Shown: piece by piece, positions 26,565-34,366 of the stretch
How the letters are laid out: each line of letters starts with the position of its first letter
How positions within the stretch are numbered: position 1 is the first letter of the stretch
Assembly (NCBI GenBank): GCA_031287575.1
Contig: JAITSV010000062.1
Span: 62,001-126,000, forward strand
Reading direction: 5' to 3'
Origin: Desulfovibrio sp.
GTDB taxonomy: Bacteria; Desulfobacterota; Desulfovibrionia; Desulfovibrionales; Desulfovibrionaceae
DNA length: 64,000 nt
Position numbers and translations under genes: made by a program
The notes under the pieces: model-generated
The model's input: only the letters and a program-made list of their open reading frames with translations
Databases searched by the model: none
What the model was told of the DNA's origin: nothing

Positions 26565-28160
26565 ATGCACGGACCCACCCTGCGCGACCGCGCCCGGCGC
26601 GTGCGCCGCTACGTGACCAGCGACGTATGGCTCGAGCGCGCCGAAACCGGCCCCCCCGCCCGGCGCGGCCTGGTCTGGCTGGTGCGGCGCGCCTTTCTGG
26701 CGGCGCTGGGCTTCGTGGACGACCAGTGCCTGTTGCGCGCATCCGCCCTGACCATGACCTTCGTGCTGTCCATGGTGCCCTTTCTGGCCGTGGTGTTTTC
26801 CATCACCAAGGGCCTCGGGGTGCACAACGCCGAGGTCACCCAGATGCTGCTGCTGCGCCTTGCCGCGGGCAACCCGGACACGGTGGCGCGCATCCTGGAA
26901 TACGTGGAACGCACCAGCGCGGGCCGCATGGGCGCGGTGAGCGCGGCCTTTCTGCTGGTGACGGCGGGCATGCTCATGACCAACATCGAGCGCTCGTTCA
27001 ACGCCATCTGGAAGGTGCGCCAGGGCCGCAGCCCGTGGCGCAAGTTCACCGACTTCTTTTCGGTGATGCTGGTCTGCCCCCTGCTGATGGGCACCGCCGT
27101 GACCCTGGGCGCCAGCCTGCGCAGCGGCAGGGTGCTGGGCAGGCTGCTGGAGGTGGCCCCGGTGGGCGCGGCCTACCTGTTGCTGCTCAAACTGGTGCCG
27201 CTGTTCATGGTCTTCGTGGTGCTGCTGTTCCTGTACTCGTACATTCCCAACACCAGGGTGCGCCCGCGCGCGGCCATGGCCGGGGCGCTGCTGGCGGCCA
27301 TGGCCTGGCAGGGCGCGGAATACGCCTACATGGTCTGGCAGGCCCGCTTCGCCAGCTACGGGCTGATCTACGGCAGCTTCGCGCAGGTGCCGCTGTTCCT
27401 GATGTGGCTGTATGTTTCGTGGGCGGTGGTGCTGTTCGGCGTGGAGGTGTGCCACGCGGTGCAGAACGCCCCCACCTTCGAAAAGCACCTGCGCGCCGGG
27501 CGGGTGAGCCGCCTTGAGCGCGACCGGCTGGCCGTGCTGGCCATGCTGCTGCTTACCCGCGCCTTCGTGCGTGGCACGGGCGCCGTGCCCGGCCACCGCA
27601 TGGCCGCCCTTCTGGATGCCCCGGACCACGTGCTGGACGACGTGCTGGACCGGCTGGCCCGCGAAGGCATGGTGGTGCGGGTGTGCGACGATGCCCCGGC
27701 CTGGGTGCTGGCCGCGCCGCCCGACGGGCTGCGCATCGCGGACGTGCTGCTGGCCCTCGCCGGACGTACCCGGGGCGAGGGCGAGGAGCGGGTGGCCACG
27801 TCCTTCGAATTCATCAACGACACCCTGACCCGGCTGGCCGGAGACATGGCCGCCAGCCCGGCCAACGCCACCCTGCGGGCCTACCACGACACCACCCTGC
27901 CCGACTGGTTCGACGCGGCCCCGGCCAGTGCACGCCAGGAGCCGGAAAACACACCGGAAGACGCGCCGGAAGATGCGCCGGAAGATGCCAATGACAACGC
28001 GCGGGACGGCGCAAGGCACCCGGAACCTCGGGCACCAACCCTGCGCGAGATGCTGCGTGGCGCCGTGAACGGGGGCTCCCCCGCCGCTGGCGACACCCCC
28101 GCTGCCGATGGTACTGGCGACGCCAACGCTGACGGTCCCCCCCGCAACGGCAGGGGGTGA
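26565..28160 (+). CDS. YihY/BrkB-family inner-membrane protein
   Basis: A 531-aa membrane protein. The family core starts at FVDDQCLLRASALTMTFVLSMVPFLAV and continues through about six helices, with the conserved stretches TNIERSFNAIWKV and YSYIPNTRVRPRAAMAGALLAAMAWQ (partial). YihY proteins were once called RNase BN; the modern view is a membrane protein of unclear role. After about residue 310 there is a cytoplasmic winged-helix-like region, and the tail is acidic with PEDA repeats (27955-27990). This C-terminal extension makes the protein longer than the usual 280-420 aa. The ATG at 26565 follows CGGAGG. Its promoter lies in the divergent gap. Confidence 0.88.
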   Translation: MHGPTLRDRARRVRRYVTSDVWLERAETGPPARRGLVWLVRRAFLAALGFVDDQCLLRASALTMTFVLSMVPFLAVVFSITKGLGVHNAEVTQMLLLRLAAGNPDTVARILEYVERTSAGRMGAVSAAFLLVTAGMLMTNIERSFNAIWKVRQGRSPWRKFTDFFSVMLVCPLLMGTAVTLGASLRSGRVLGRLLEVAPVGAAYLLLLKLVPLFMVFVVLLFLYSYIPNTRVRPRAAMAGALLAAMAWQGAEYAYMVWQARFASYGLIYGSFAQVPLFLMWLYVSWAVVLFGVEVCHAVQNAPTFEKHLRAGRVSRLERDRLAVLAMLLLTRAFVRGTGAVPGHRMAALLDAPDHVLDDVLDRLAREGMVVRVCDDAPAWVLAAPPDGLRIADVLLALAGRTRGEGEERVATSFEFINDTLTRLAGDMAASPANATLRAYHDTTLPDWFDAAPASARQEPENTPEDAPEDAPEDANDNARDGARHPEPRAPTLREMLRGAVNGGSPAAGDTPAADGTGDANADGPPRNGRG

Positions 28161-28178
28161 AAAGGGTACGACAAACGA

Positions 28179-28213
28179 CGACGGCGCGCCGGGATGTTCC
28201 CGCCGCGCCGTCG
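28179..28213 (+). terminator. Stem-loop after the YihY gene
   Basis: CGACGGCGCG (28179-28188) pairs with CGCGCCGTCG (28204-28213) over a 15-base loop, followed by GTTCATTCTGT with only scattered T residues. A moderate terminator candidate in the 244-bp convergent gap. Confidence 0.5.
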
Positions 28214-28404
28214 GTTCATTCTGTCGGCCACCCGGCGTTCCAGCCATTCCCGCCACCGTGCCTCTCCGCCGGGCGTCGCAGTCGCCGGGCGGATCGGAAT
28301 TCCGGCAGCCGGAGCCCCTCCCCTTGTCGCTGCCCGGACCCGGCGTCGCAGTCGCCGTAGCCCGGAAGAGCGGGGGGAAGGAAAGGCCGCAGCGCCCCGT
28401 GCCG

Positions 28405-29184
28405 TTACGCCATGGCCACCCCCTTGCGGGTGAACCCGTCAGGGCTTGTGACGGGGCTTGTGACGGGGCTCGTGCCAGCGTCATGCAGGGCGCGCCACCG
28501 GGCAAGGTCCTGCACGGTCAGCACGGGCATGTCCTGCCGCGCGCCAAAGGCCAGCACTTCCGGCAGGCGGGCCATGGTGCCGTCCGGGTTGGTCAGTTCG
28601 CACAGCACCCCGCAGGGCGAAAGGCCCGCAAGGCGCATCAGGTCCACGGTGGCCTCGGTGTGCCCCCGCCGTTCCAGCACGCCGCCGGGGCGGGCGCGCA
28701 ACGGAAAGACGTGGCCGGGGCGGCGCAGGTGTTCCGGCCGTGCGCCGCGCGCTGCCGCCGCCTTCACCGTGGCCACCCTGTCGGCGGCGGAAACGCCGGT
28801 GGTGACGCCCTCCGCCGCCTCGATGGTCACGGTGAATGCCGTACCGGTGCGGCTGGTGTTGCAGGCCACCATGGGCGGCAGCTCCAGCGCGTCGGCATGG
28901 GCGTCGGTAAGGCACAGGCAGACGATGCCGCTGCCCTCGCGGATCAGCAGGGCCATCTGCGCCTCGGTCAGGGTTTCGGCGGCGAAGATCATGTCGCCTT
29001 CGTTCTCGCGGTCCTCGTCGTCCACGACAAGGATGCCGCGTCCCGCGCGCAGGGCGTCCAGGGCCTGCTCGACCGTAGCCAGATCCGGCCGAGGGGCCGG
29101 CCCGACCTGTGGCACGGGCATGACGGAATGCATGGGGGGGCCGGTGGTTCCGGCCTGAACGGGAGTGGGGGACGGCTGATTCAT
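28405..29184 (-). CDS. ribB: 3,4-dihydroxy-2-butanone 4-phosphate synthase
   Basis: Makes the four-carbon precursor of riboflavin from ribulose-5-phosphate. The 259-aa protein contains the Mg-binding [16 protein letters not shown] and the downstream motifs [38 protein letters not shown] and [14 protein letters not shown]. It is a stand-alone RibB, not fused to GTP cyclohydrolase II. About 35 extra N-terminal residues (proline-rich) precede the enzyme core. The C-terminus carries a SPVTSPVTS repeat. The ATG at 29184 is preceded by AAGGAG. Control is by the FMN riboswitch about 220 bp upstream in its leader. Confidence 0.96.
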   Translation of the reverse strand: MNQPSPTPVQAGTTGPPMHSVMPVPQVGPAPRPDLATVEQALDALRAGRGILVVDDEDRENEGDMIFAAETLTEAQMALLIREGSGIVCLCLTDAHADALELPPMVACNTSRTGTAFTVTIEAAEGVTTGVSAADRVATVKAAAARGARPEHLRRPGHVFPLRARPGGVLERRGHTEATVDLMRLAGLSPCGVLCELTNPDGTMARLPEVLAFGARQDMPVLTVQDLARWRALHDAGTSPVTSPVTSPDGFTRKGVAMA

Positions 29185-29408
29185 GGCGCATCTCCTTGGC
29201 TGGAGGTCCAGAATCAGGGCGTGTGGAAACGCGGCGGGACGGAACACCCCCAGGCAACGCGCCGGGATGGGATCCGGAGCACACGTCGCAGCCGCGCCCG
29301 CCGGAAGGCCATGCACCGGCACGCCGCACCGGCGGCCATGCCGTCACGCACTACGCCACGCCCCCTGTCGGGCAGGAACTGCCCACGGGGTCGGCTGGCG
29401 TTGCGCCG

Positions 29409-29562
29409 CGTCCTCTTTCATCCGGACTGTTACCGTCGGCCCCGGCATCTCACCGGGTCTGCTGACCCCGTTCCACGACGGAACGGGCGCTCGCGGGCTC
29501 TCCGGCGCAGCGTGCCGCGCGGGAATACCGCCGGTGGGGACTTTCACCCCGCCCTGAGGATT
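29409..29562 (-). promoter_or_regulatory. FMN riboswitch (RFN element) upstream of ribB
   Basis: The minus strand carries the conserved RFN blocks in order: CAGGGCGGGGTGAAAGTCCC, ACCGGCGGTA, GCCCGCGAGCG, GGTCAGCAGACCCGGTGAGA, GGCCGACGGTAACAGTCCGG and ATGAAAGAGGA. These form the six-arm FMN aptamer. The expression platform must lie in 29185-29408. When FMN is abundant, ribB expression should be switched off. Confidence 0.97.
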
Positions 29563-29719
29563 CGGGCCGGATGCTACATCCACCGGGCACGCGATGCAAG
29601 CGCGGCCTTGGAAGGGGGGAAAGGGAGACGAAGGATGAGGGACCACGCGGGACGGCGCCGTGTGTGATGGTGGCGGACGGGGAGAGCGGCACGCGAAGGC
29701 GATGCCACCACCAGGCGCG

Positions 29720-29915
29720 GAAAAGTCGAAAGCCTCCTGCGGGACGGGGGGGGTGTCCATACAGAAGGCTTCCGAAAGGGGGGGATCTGAAGTAACACCC
29801 CGGACCTTGGGCGGATGGGGGGGGGATATCCGCCAGGGACCGGGCACATCAGAGCCTGTGTCGACTGCGGGGGTCGGGGGGGGGACCGCCGATATGGCTT
29901 GTGTCCCGCAGTCTC
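29720..29915 (-). ncRNA. Candidate sigma-54-dependent small RNA with poly-C loops
   Basis: Predicted transcript of about 195 nt starting near 29915, about 12 nt past the sigma-54 -12 element. Hairpin 1: outer stem GACTGCGGG (29913-29905) with CCCGCAGTC (29871-29863), enclosing GGTC-(C)8-GACC (29887-29872). Hairpin 2: GGCGGAT (29834-29828) with ATCCGCC (29816-29810), loop AT plus nine C. A seven-C run follows at 29784-29778. Hairpin 3: AGCCTTCTG (29770-29762) with CAGGAGGCT (29739-29731, one G-U pair), enclosing GGAC-A(C)8-GTCC, then a T-rich stretch (29730-29721) as a terminator. No convincing frame is encoded. Exposed C8-C9 loops could pair with G-rich Shine-Dalgarno sites (inference). It lies just downstream of an NtrC-type regulator, as CrcZ does after CbrB. 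Confidence 0.65.
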
Positions 29916-29925
29916 CTCCTTATTT

Positions 29926-29941
29926 AGCAAGCTGCGTGCCA
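29926..29941 (-). promoter_or_regulatory. Sigma-54 promoter
   Basis: On the minus strand, TGGCACGCAGCTTGCT matches the -24/-12 consensus (TGGCAC-N5-TTGCW) without mismatch. It fires leftward into the poly-C-loop RNA region. A purine-rich AAGGAGGAG follows around +1. The neighbouring activator gene (30156-31616) is a sigma-54 enhancer-binding protein. Confidence 0.85.
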
Positions 29942-30047
29942 CAATGTGAGCAACCACTAGCCTCAATCATTTCCCTGTAAAAACATACTTATACGGAAAA
30001 TACTGAGACCCGCCCAGAAAGCGGAGGCCTTGTTTCAACGCCCCGCC

Positions 30048-30075
30048 GTGCGAAATCGCACGTGCTATTTCGCAC
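30048..30075. promoter_or_regulatory. Tandem palindromic activator sites
   Basis: Two abutting 14-mers: GTGCGAAATCGCAC (30048-30061, perfect GTGCG-N4-CGCAC) and GTGCTATTTCGCAC (30062-30075, one change). The outer arms GTGCGAAAT and ATTTCGCAC also form a 9-bp inverted repeat. The centre is about 147 bp upstream of the predicted sigma-54 start, a normal distance for an enhancer-type site. A third copy occurs at 34225-34238. Confidence 0.7.
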
Positions 30076-30155
30076 AGTAGGGCGATCCCGCACATCTTCA
30101 TGCTGCACCTATTGTATGGGTAGGGAAATCCCTAATCCATGCAAGGCCGCCCCGG

Positions 30156-31616
30156 TTACTTGGCCAACCGCCGGTGCAGCGCGAACCGTGAAATGCCCAA
30201 ATGTGCCGCGGCACGGCTCTTGTTGCCGCCGAACCGCTCCACTGCCTTGCGCACCAGGCCGTCCACCAGCGCTTCCACGTCGAAGGGGGCATCGGGCAGC
30301 GTCAGGTTGTCCGGGTCCAGCCGCCACGGGCCGGGCTGACCGGCGGTGCCCGGCACCGACACCTCGGCGACACCGTGTTCGTCCAGAAAGCTCAGGTGCC
30401 GGGCGGTGAGGGCGGGGCCGTCGTGCAGCAGCACGGCGCGCTCCACGGCATTTTCCAGTTCGCGCACGTTGCCCGTCCACGGGTGGCGGCCCAGCAGGCG
30501 CAGGGCGTCGGGCGAAAGCGCGGTGAAGCGCTTCTTCTTGCGCACCGCCTCGCGTTGCAGGAACAGCCCGGCCAGCACGGGAATGTCCTCCGGCCGTTCG
30601 CGCAGCGGGGGGATGCGCAGATGTCCCACCCGCAGCCGGTGGTACAGGTCGCGCCGGAATTGCCCGGCTTCCACCATGGCCGAAAGGTCGCGGTTGCCCG
30701 CGCAGACCACCCGGGCCTTGAATTCGCGGCGCTTCACCCCGCCCAGGCGGTAGAAGCAGCGTTCCTCCAGCACCCGCAGCAGCTTGGGCTGCAAGGAAAG
30801 GGGCATTTCCGCCACTTCGTCCAGGAACAGGGTGCCCCCGCCCGCCAGTTCCAGCTTGCCGGGGGAGCCCCCGGCGCGGCTGCCGGTGTAGGCCCCCGGC
30901 TCGTGGCCGAACAGTTCCGCCTCGAACAATTCGTGCGGGATGGCCGCGCAGTTCAGGGCGATGAACGGGGTGTCGTTGCCCGATTCTCCGTAGTGGATAA
31001 GCCGGGCCACCACTTCCTTGCCGGTGCCCGTTTCACCCTCGATGAGCACGGGCACGGACGGTTCGGCATGGAACACCCGCGTTTCGTCCAGCAGCCCGGA
31101 CATGGCGGGCGATGCCGCCACCACTTCGCCGATGCCGGTCACCTGGCGCAGCCGGGTGCGGGCCGATTCCAGTTCGCGGCGCAGGGTGTCGGCCCGTTCC
31201 TCCACGGCCTCGTCAAGGTGTTCGCGCAGTTCCCGGTTTTCCATGAGCAGCGCCTGATGCTCGGCGCAACGCTCCACCACCGCCGCCAGCTCACGGGCGT
31301 TGATGGGCTTGTTCAGGTAGTCGTAGGCCCCGCGCCGCAGCGCCTCGACGGCGGTTTCCATGTCGCCGTGGCCGGTGATCAGCACCACGTCGGCCTCTGC
31401 GGTGGAGGGATCTTCCTTCAGGTGCGAAAGCAGCGTCAGGCCGTCCATGCCGGGCATGCGGATATCGGTGATGATCAACGGAAACCAGGTGGTGCGGGCC
31501 TCCGCCAGCGCGGCCACGGGGTCTTCGAAGGGTGTCGGTTCGTACCCCAGGTCGTGCAGGACGAGGCTGAGGCTCTGGAGGCTCGGCAGGTTGTCATCGA
31601 CGATGAGTATGCGCAT
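30156..31616 (-). CDS. NtrC-family sigma-54-dependent response regulator
   Basis: A 486-aa cytoplasmic activator. The receiver (residues 2-118) has ILIVDDN, phospho-Asp in LIITDIRMPGMDG and lysine in YLNKPI. The AAA+ domain (about 155-390) has the Walker A GETGTGKE, the sigma-54 contact loop GAYTGS in place of the usual GAFTGA, and the Walker B GGGTLFLDE. The C-terminus is a Fis-type helix-turn-helix (NKSRAAAHLGISRFALHRRLAK). The ATG at 31616 follows AAAGGA. Its kinase gene lies 231 bp upstream on the same strand. Downstream are palindromes, a sigma-54 promoter and the candidate RNA, so it probably activates that RNA (inference). Confidence 0.95.
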   Translation of the reverse strand: MRILIVDDNLPSLQSLSLVLHDLGYEPTPFEDPVAALAEARTTWFPLIITDIRMPGMDGLTLLSHLKEDPSTAEADVVLITGHGDMETAVEALRRGAYDYLNKPINARELAAVVERCAEHQALLMENRELREHLDEAVEERADTLRRELESARTRLRQVTGIGEVVAASPAMSGLLDETRVFHAEPSVPVLIEGETGTGKEVVARLIHYGESGNDTPFIALNCAAIPHELFEAELFGHEPGAYTGSRAGGSPGKLELAGGGTLFLDEVAEMPLSLQPKLLRVLEERCFYRLGGVKRREFKARVVCAGNRDLSAMVEAGQFRRDLYHRLRVGHLRIPPLRERPEDIPVLAGLFLQREAVRKKKRFTALSPDALRLLGRHPWTGNVRELENAVERAVLLHDGPALTARHLSFLDEHGVAEVSVPGTAGQPGPWRLDPDNLTLPDAPFDVEALVDGLVRKAVERFGGNKSRAAAHLGISRFALHRRLAK

Positions 31617-31847
31617 GTGAATGTCCTTTGGGCATCGTGAAGGCGTCAGGGTGGCAGCATCTTTCGCACTTGGCCGCGCACCGGCGCATGCGCCGTGGCG
31701 CGGGGGCATCCCCCCCAGTCAGCAGTCCGTGGCAGTCCGTCCGGCAGCCAGTCCCGATGGCTCATCCCGACGGGCTGGTCCGGCGACATGGCATTATCCG
31801 GGCGACCATCAGCGCATCGCGTCCTCCCACACATGGGGACGGTGCAC

Positions 31848-34160
31848 CTACCTGCCGGTGTCGGGCTCCGGCGGCGAGGCCTGGCGCAAGGCCAGGGTGA
31901 ACGCGGCGCCGGTCATGGGCGGTTCGCCGCCGGACACGGAAATCTCGCCGCCCCATGATTCCACGAAGCTGTGCACGATGGCGAGGCCAAGACCCAACCC
32001 CTTGTGCGGGTCCTTGGTGGTGAAGAAGGGGTCGAACACCCGGTCCTCCAGGCCTTGCAGCCCCGGCCCGTTGTCGGCCACGGTCAGCAGCACGCGGCCC
32101 GCCGGAGCTTCGCCGTCCGCCGGGCTTCCCCCCTGCCCGTCGCCCGAGTCCAGCCGGTCCTGCCTGTCCGGCCTGTCCTGCCTGTCCGAAATCTCCGGCC
32201 TGTCCGAAATCTCCGCCCTGTCCGCCCTGTCTGGCCTGTCTGGCCTGTCTGGCCTCTCGGCACCGTCGCGCCGCGCGGGCCGGTACGCGGCTTCGATGCG
32301 AATGCGCCGGTCCTGCCCGTCCGCCGGTTCCCGGGCATCCAGCGCGTGCATGGCATTGACCACCAGATTGATCACGACCTGCTCCAACTGCACCGGGTTG
32401 GCGCGCACGGCCGGCAGATCCGGCGGCAGCACGCGCTCCACGGTCACCCGGTGGGCGCGCAACTGCGCCCCCACCAGCCCCAGCGCCCGGTCAACCGCCG
32501 CCTCGACCAGGGTGGGCGAAAGGGCCGTGTCGCCGTGGGCCACCAGCGCCCGCATGTGGTCGATGATGTCACGGATGCGCGCCGTCTCGCCAAGAATCAG
32601 CGAAAGACGGGCCAGCAGGGTTTCCCGGTCCGGCGGCCGGTCCTTTTCGGCCAGCATCTCCAGGCTGCCCGCATACAGTTGCAGGGCCGACAGGGGCTGG
32701 TTGATCTCGTGGGCGATGCCCGTGGCCAGGGTTCCCATGGCCTCCAGCTTGCGGGCGCGCTGCAATCGTTCCTCCACGCGCAGGCGGTCGGTCTCGTCCT
32801 CCAGCATGACGATGACCGAATCCACCCCTCCGTCGCCCGCCAGGATGGGGCACGACGTCAGGCGGTACGACCGGCGCCCCCCGGAACGGGCCGCTGTCTC
32901 CAGTCGCCATTCGTGGGTCTGCCCGTCGCGGAAGGTGGCCAGGCAGGCGCAGCCGGGACAGCGGGTGTTGTCCTCGCCGCAGTGCTCGGCCAGCATGCGG
33001 CACAGCAGCCCGCCGGGCGCCGCCGCCTCGCCGAACCATTCGCGCAGGCGGGGGTTGGACGCGGTGATGCCCAGGGCCCTGTCCAGCACGGCAATGCCGA
33101 GGGTGAGGTTGTCGGTGATGGAGCGGTAGCGGCCCTCGCTGATGGACAGGGCTTCCTGCGCGCGCACCCCGGAGGTGATGTCGATGCCCAGCTTGAGCAC
33201 CAGGGGCGATCCGTCCACGTCCTCGAAGGGATAGGAATAGATGCGGAAGGCGGAGCGGCGTTCCGGGCAGGCCCATTCGCACACGCACAGGGTGCGCGAA
33301 TCGAACACGTCGAAGGGCGGGCACAGCGCGCAGGGCTGGTTCTGGCCCCGGATCACCTCGTAGCAGGGGCGGCCCACGCCGGGGCCGAACAACTGGCGAA
33401 AGCCCCGATTTTCGTAGCGGATGGAATAGTCAGGTCCCAGCAGCACCACGTAGGCGGGCAGCCGGTCCAGCAGGTTGAGCAGCCGGGTTCGTTCGCTCCA
33501 GGCCGGGGCGGGCCCCTCGCTGGACAGGCTGGACAGCGGGGTTGCCGTCAGGGTGGCGCAAAGCACCGGCCCCTCGTCGCCAGCTCCGGAACATCCTGAT
33601 GCCCCGGGCGCAACGCCGCGCAGGGGGCGCGGGGTGACCAGCAGTTCCACCGGGGTGCCGGTTTCTCCACGCAGGGACAGGGAATACGGCGTGGGCGCAC
33701 CGGCCGCCTGACGGTGCATCTCGCGTTCGAGCACGGAAAGGTTGCCGGGGGAGGAGAGTTCACCCACCAGGCGCGGCAGGAATTCCGACGCGGACCAGCC
33801 GGTCTGGGGCAGGATGACCGAGGCCGCATAACTGAAGCCGCCCATGGACGTCGCCTCGTGCGGCGCCTGCGGGACAGGGGAACCAGAGGGGCTCGTGGAC
33901 ACGGAAGGAGCGGACTGATCGGGCGCGTTCCTTGGCGCGGTGTACGGCACGCCGGGAACATCGGCGATCTGGGACAGCAGCGCGGCCACGGGCGAGGGCA
34001 AACGGCGCGGCAGGCGCATCACCCGGTCCGCACCAGTCAACCCACCGGGAAAGCCGTCCCCGGCGGGTGCGGATGCAAGGCGGGATGCGTCCGGTGTACG
34101 AGAGGCGTCATCCCCCTCGGATGGGACGGGCTGTGCCGCGTGGTCGTCCGATGCGTGCAT
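31848..34160 (-). CDS. Sensor histidine kinase with Cys-rich PAS domains, partner of the NtrC-type regulator
   Basis: A 770-aa protein with no clear membrane helix. A low-complexity N-terminus is followed by PAS domains. One (about 225-330) has cysteines near 266, 277, 280, 292, 294 and 298 (PCYEVIRGQNQPCALC); the next (about 345-460) has cysteines near 387, 394, 401, 404 and 406 (CPGCACL). HisKA: GIAHEINQPLSALQL, His near 484. The ATPase N-box is VVINLVVNAMHAL and the G-boxes are DNGPGL and GLGLGLAI. Between them is an inserted low-complexity segment of about 60 residues built from RPD-type repeats. The cysteine groups suggest Fe-S, haem or thiol sensing (inference). Start: ATG 34160; a GTG at 34190 is possible. 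Confidence 0.9.
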   Translation of the reverse strand: MHASDDHAAQPVPSEGDDASRTPDASRLASAPAGDGFPGGLTGADRVMRLPRRLPSPVAALLSQIADVPGVPYTAPRNAPDQSAPSVSTSPSGSPVPQAPHEATSMGGFSYAASVILPQTGWSASEFLPRLVGELSSPGNLSVLEREMHRQAAGAPTPYSLSLRGETGTPVELLVTPRPLRGVAPGASGCSGAGDEGPVLCATLTATPLSSLSSEGPAPAWSERTRLLNLLDRLPAYVVLLGPDYSIRYENRGFRQLFGPGVGRPCYEVIRGQNQPCALCPPFDVFDSRTLCVCEWACPERRSAFRIYSYPFEDVDGSPLVLKLGIDITSGVRAQEALSISEGRYRSITDNLTLGIAVLDRALGITASNPRLREWFGEAAAPGGLLCRMLAEHCGEDNTRCPGCACLATFRDGQTHEWRLETAARSGGRRSYRLTSCPILAGDGGVDSVIVMLEDETDRLRVEERLQRARKLEAMGTLATGIAHEINQPLSALQLYAGSLEMLAEKDRPPDRETLLARLSLILGETARIRDIIDHMRALVAHGDTALSPTLVEAAVDRALGLVGAQLRAHRVTVERVLPPDLPAVRANPVQLEQVVINLVVNAMHALDAREPADGQDRRIRIEAAYRPARRDGAERPDRPDRPDRADRAEISDRPEISDRQDRPDRQDRLDSGDGQGGSPADGEAPAGRVLLTVADNGPGLQGLEDRVFDPFFTTKDPHKGLGLGLAIVHSFVESWGGEISVSGGEPPMTGAAFTLALRQASPPEPDTGR
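32150..32262. repeat. 9-bp-period repeat tract inside the kinase gene
   Basis: Degenerate copies of a TGTCYGGCC-type 9-mer run through this stretch, ending in three near-perfect units at 32224-32253. That 30-bp block is identical to 47627-47656 in an unrelated gene. Here it is read on the minus strand as AGG-CCA-GAC (Arg-Pro-Asp). Confidence 0.85.
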
Positions 34161-34224
34161 GATGATGACGCATAGTGTTCTTTTTCGCACACAGCGTCAA
34201 AAGCTGATTTTTCAGGGCAAAACA

Positions 34225-34238
34225 GTGCGATTACGCAC
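34225..34238. promoter_or_regulatory. GTGCG-N4-CGCAC palindrome upstream of the kinase gene
   Basis: GTGCGATTACGCAC is the same 14-bp palindrome type as at 30048-30061. It lies 65 bp upstream of the kinase ATG. A related but one-base-longer dyad, GTGC-N7-GCAC, is at 34280-34294. On the minus strand TTTGACG (34204-34198) with CACTAT about 17 bp on could be the sigma-70 promoter. The arrangement suggests autoregulation of the kinase-regulator pair. Confidence 0.6.
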
Positions 34239-34366
34239 ACCCCTGTTGCCCGCACACCAGGCGCTAAGCCACGTAATACGTGCAAAATCCGCACGTTGAA
34301 AGAATTCCGGACTGGAGGAAGAAAAGGGGAACCCGGCACAGGAAGAAGACGTCGCCATGCGGCGGA

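Noticed and set aside
29344-29966. Minus-strand open frames crossing the candidate RNA and the FMN riboswitch
   Set aside because: Pro/Arg-rich translations from poly-C tracts that run into a riboswitch; no ribosome site with a plausible start and no protein-like pattern.
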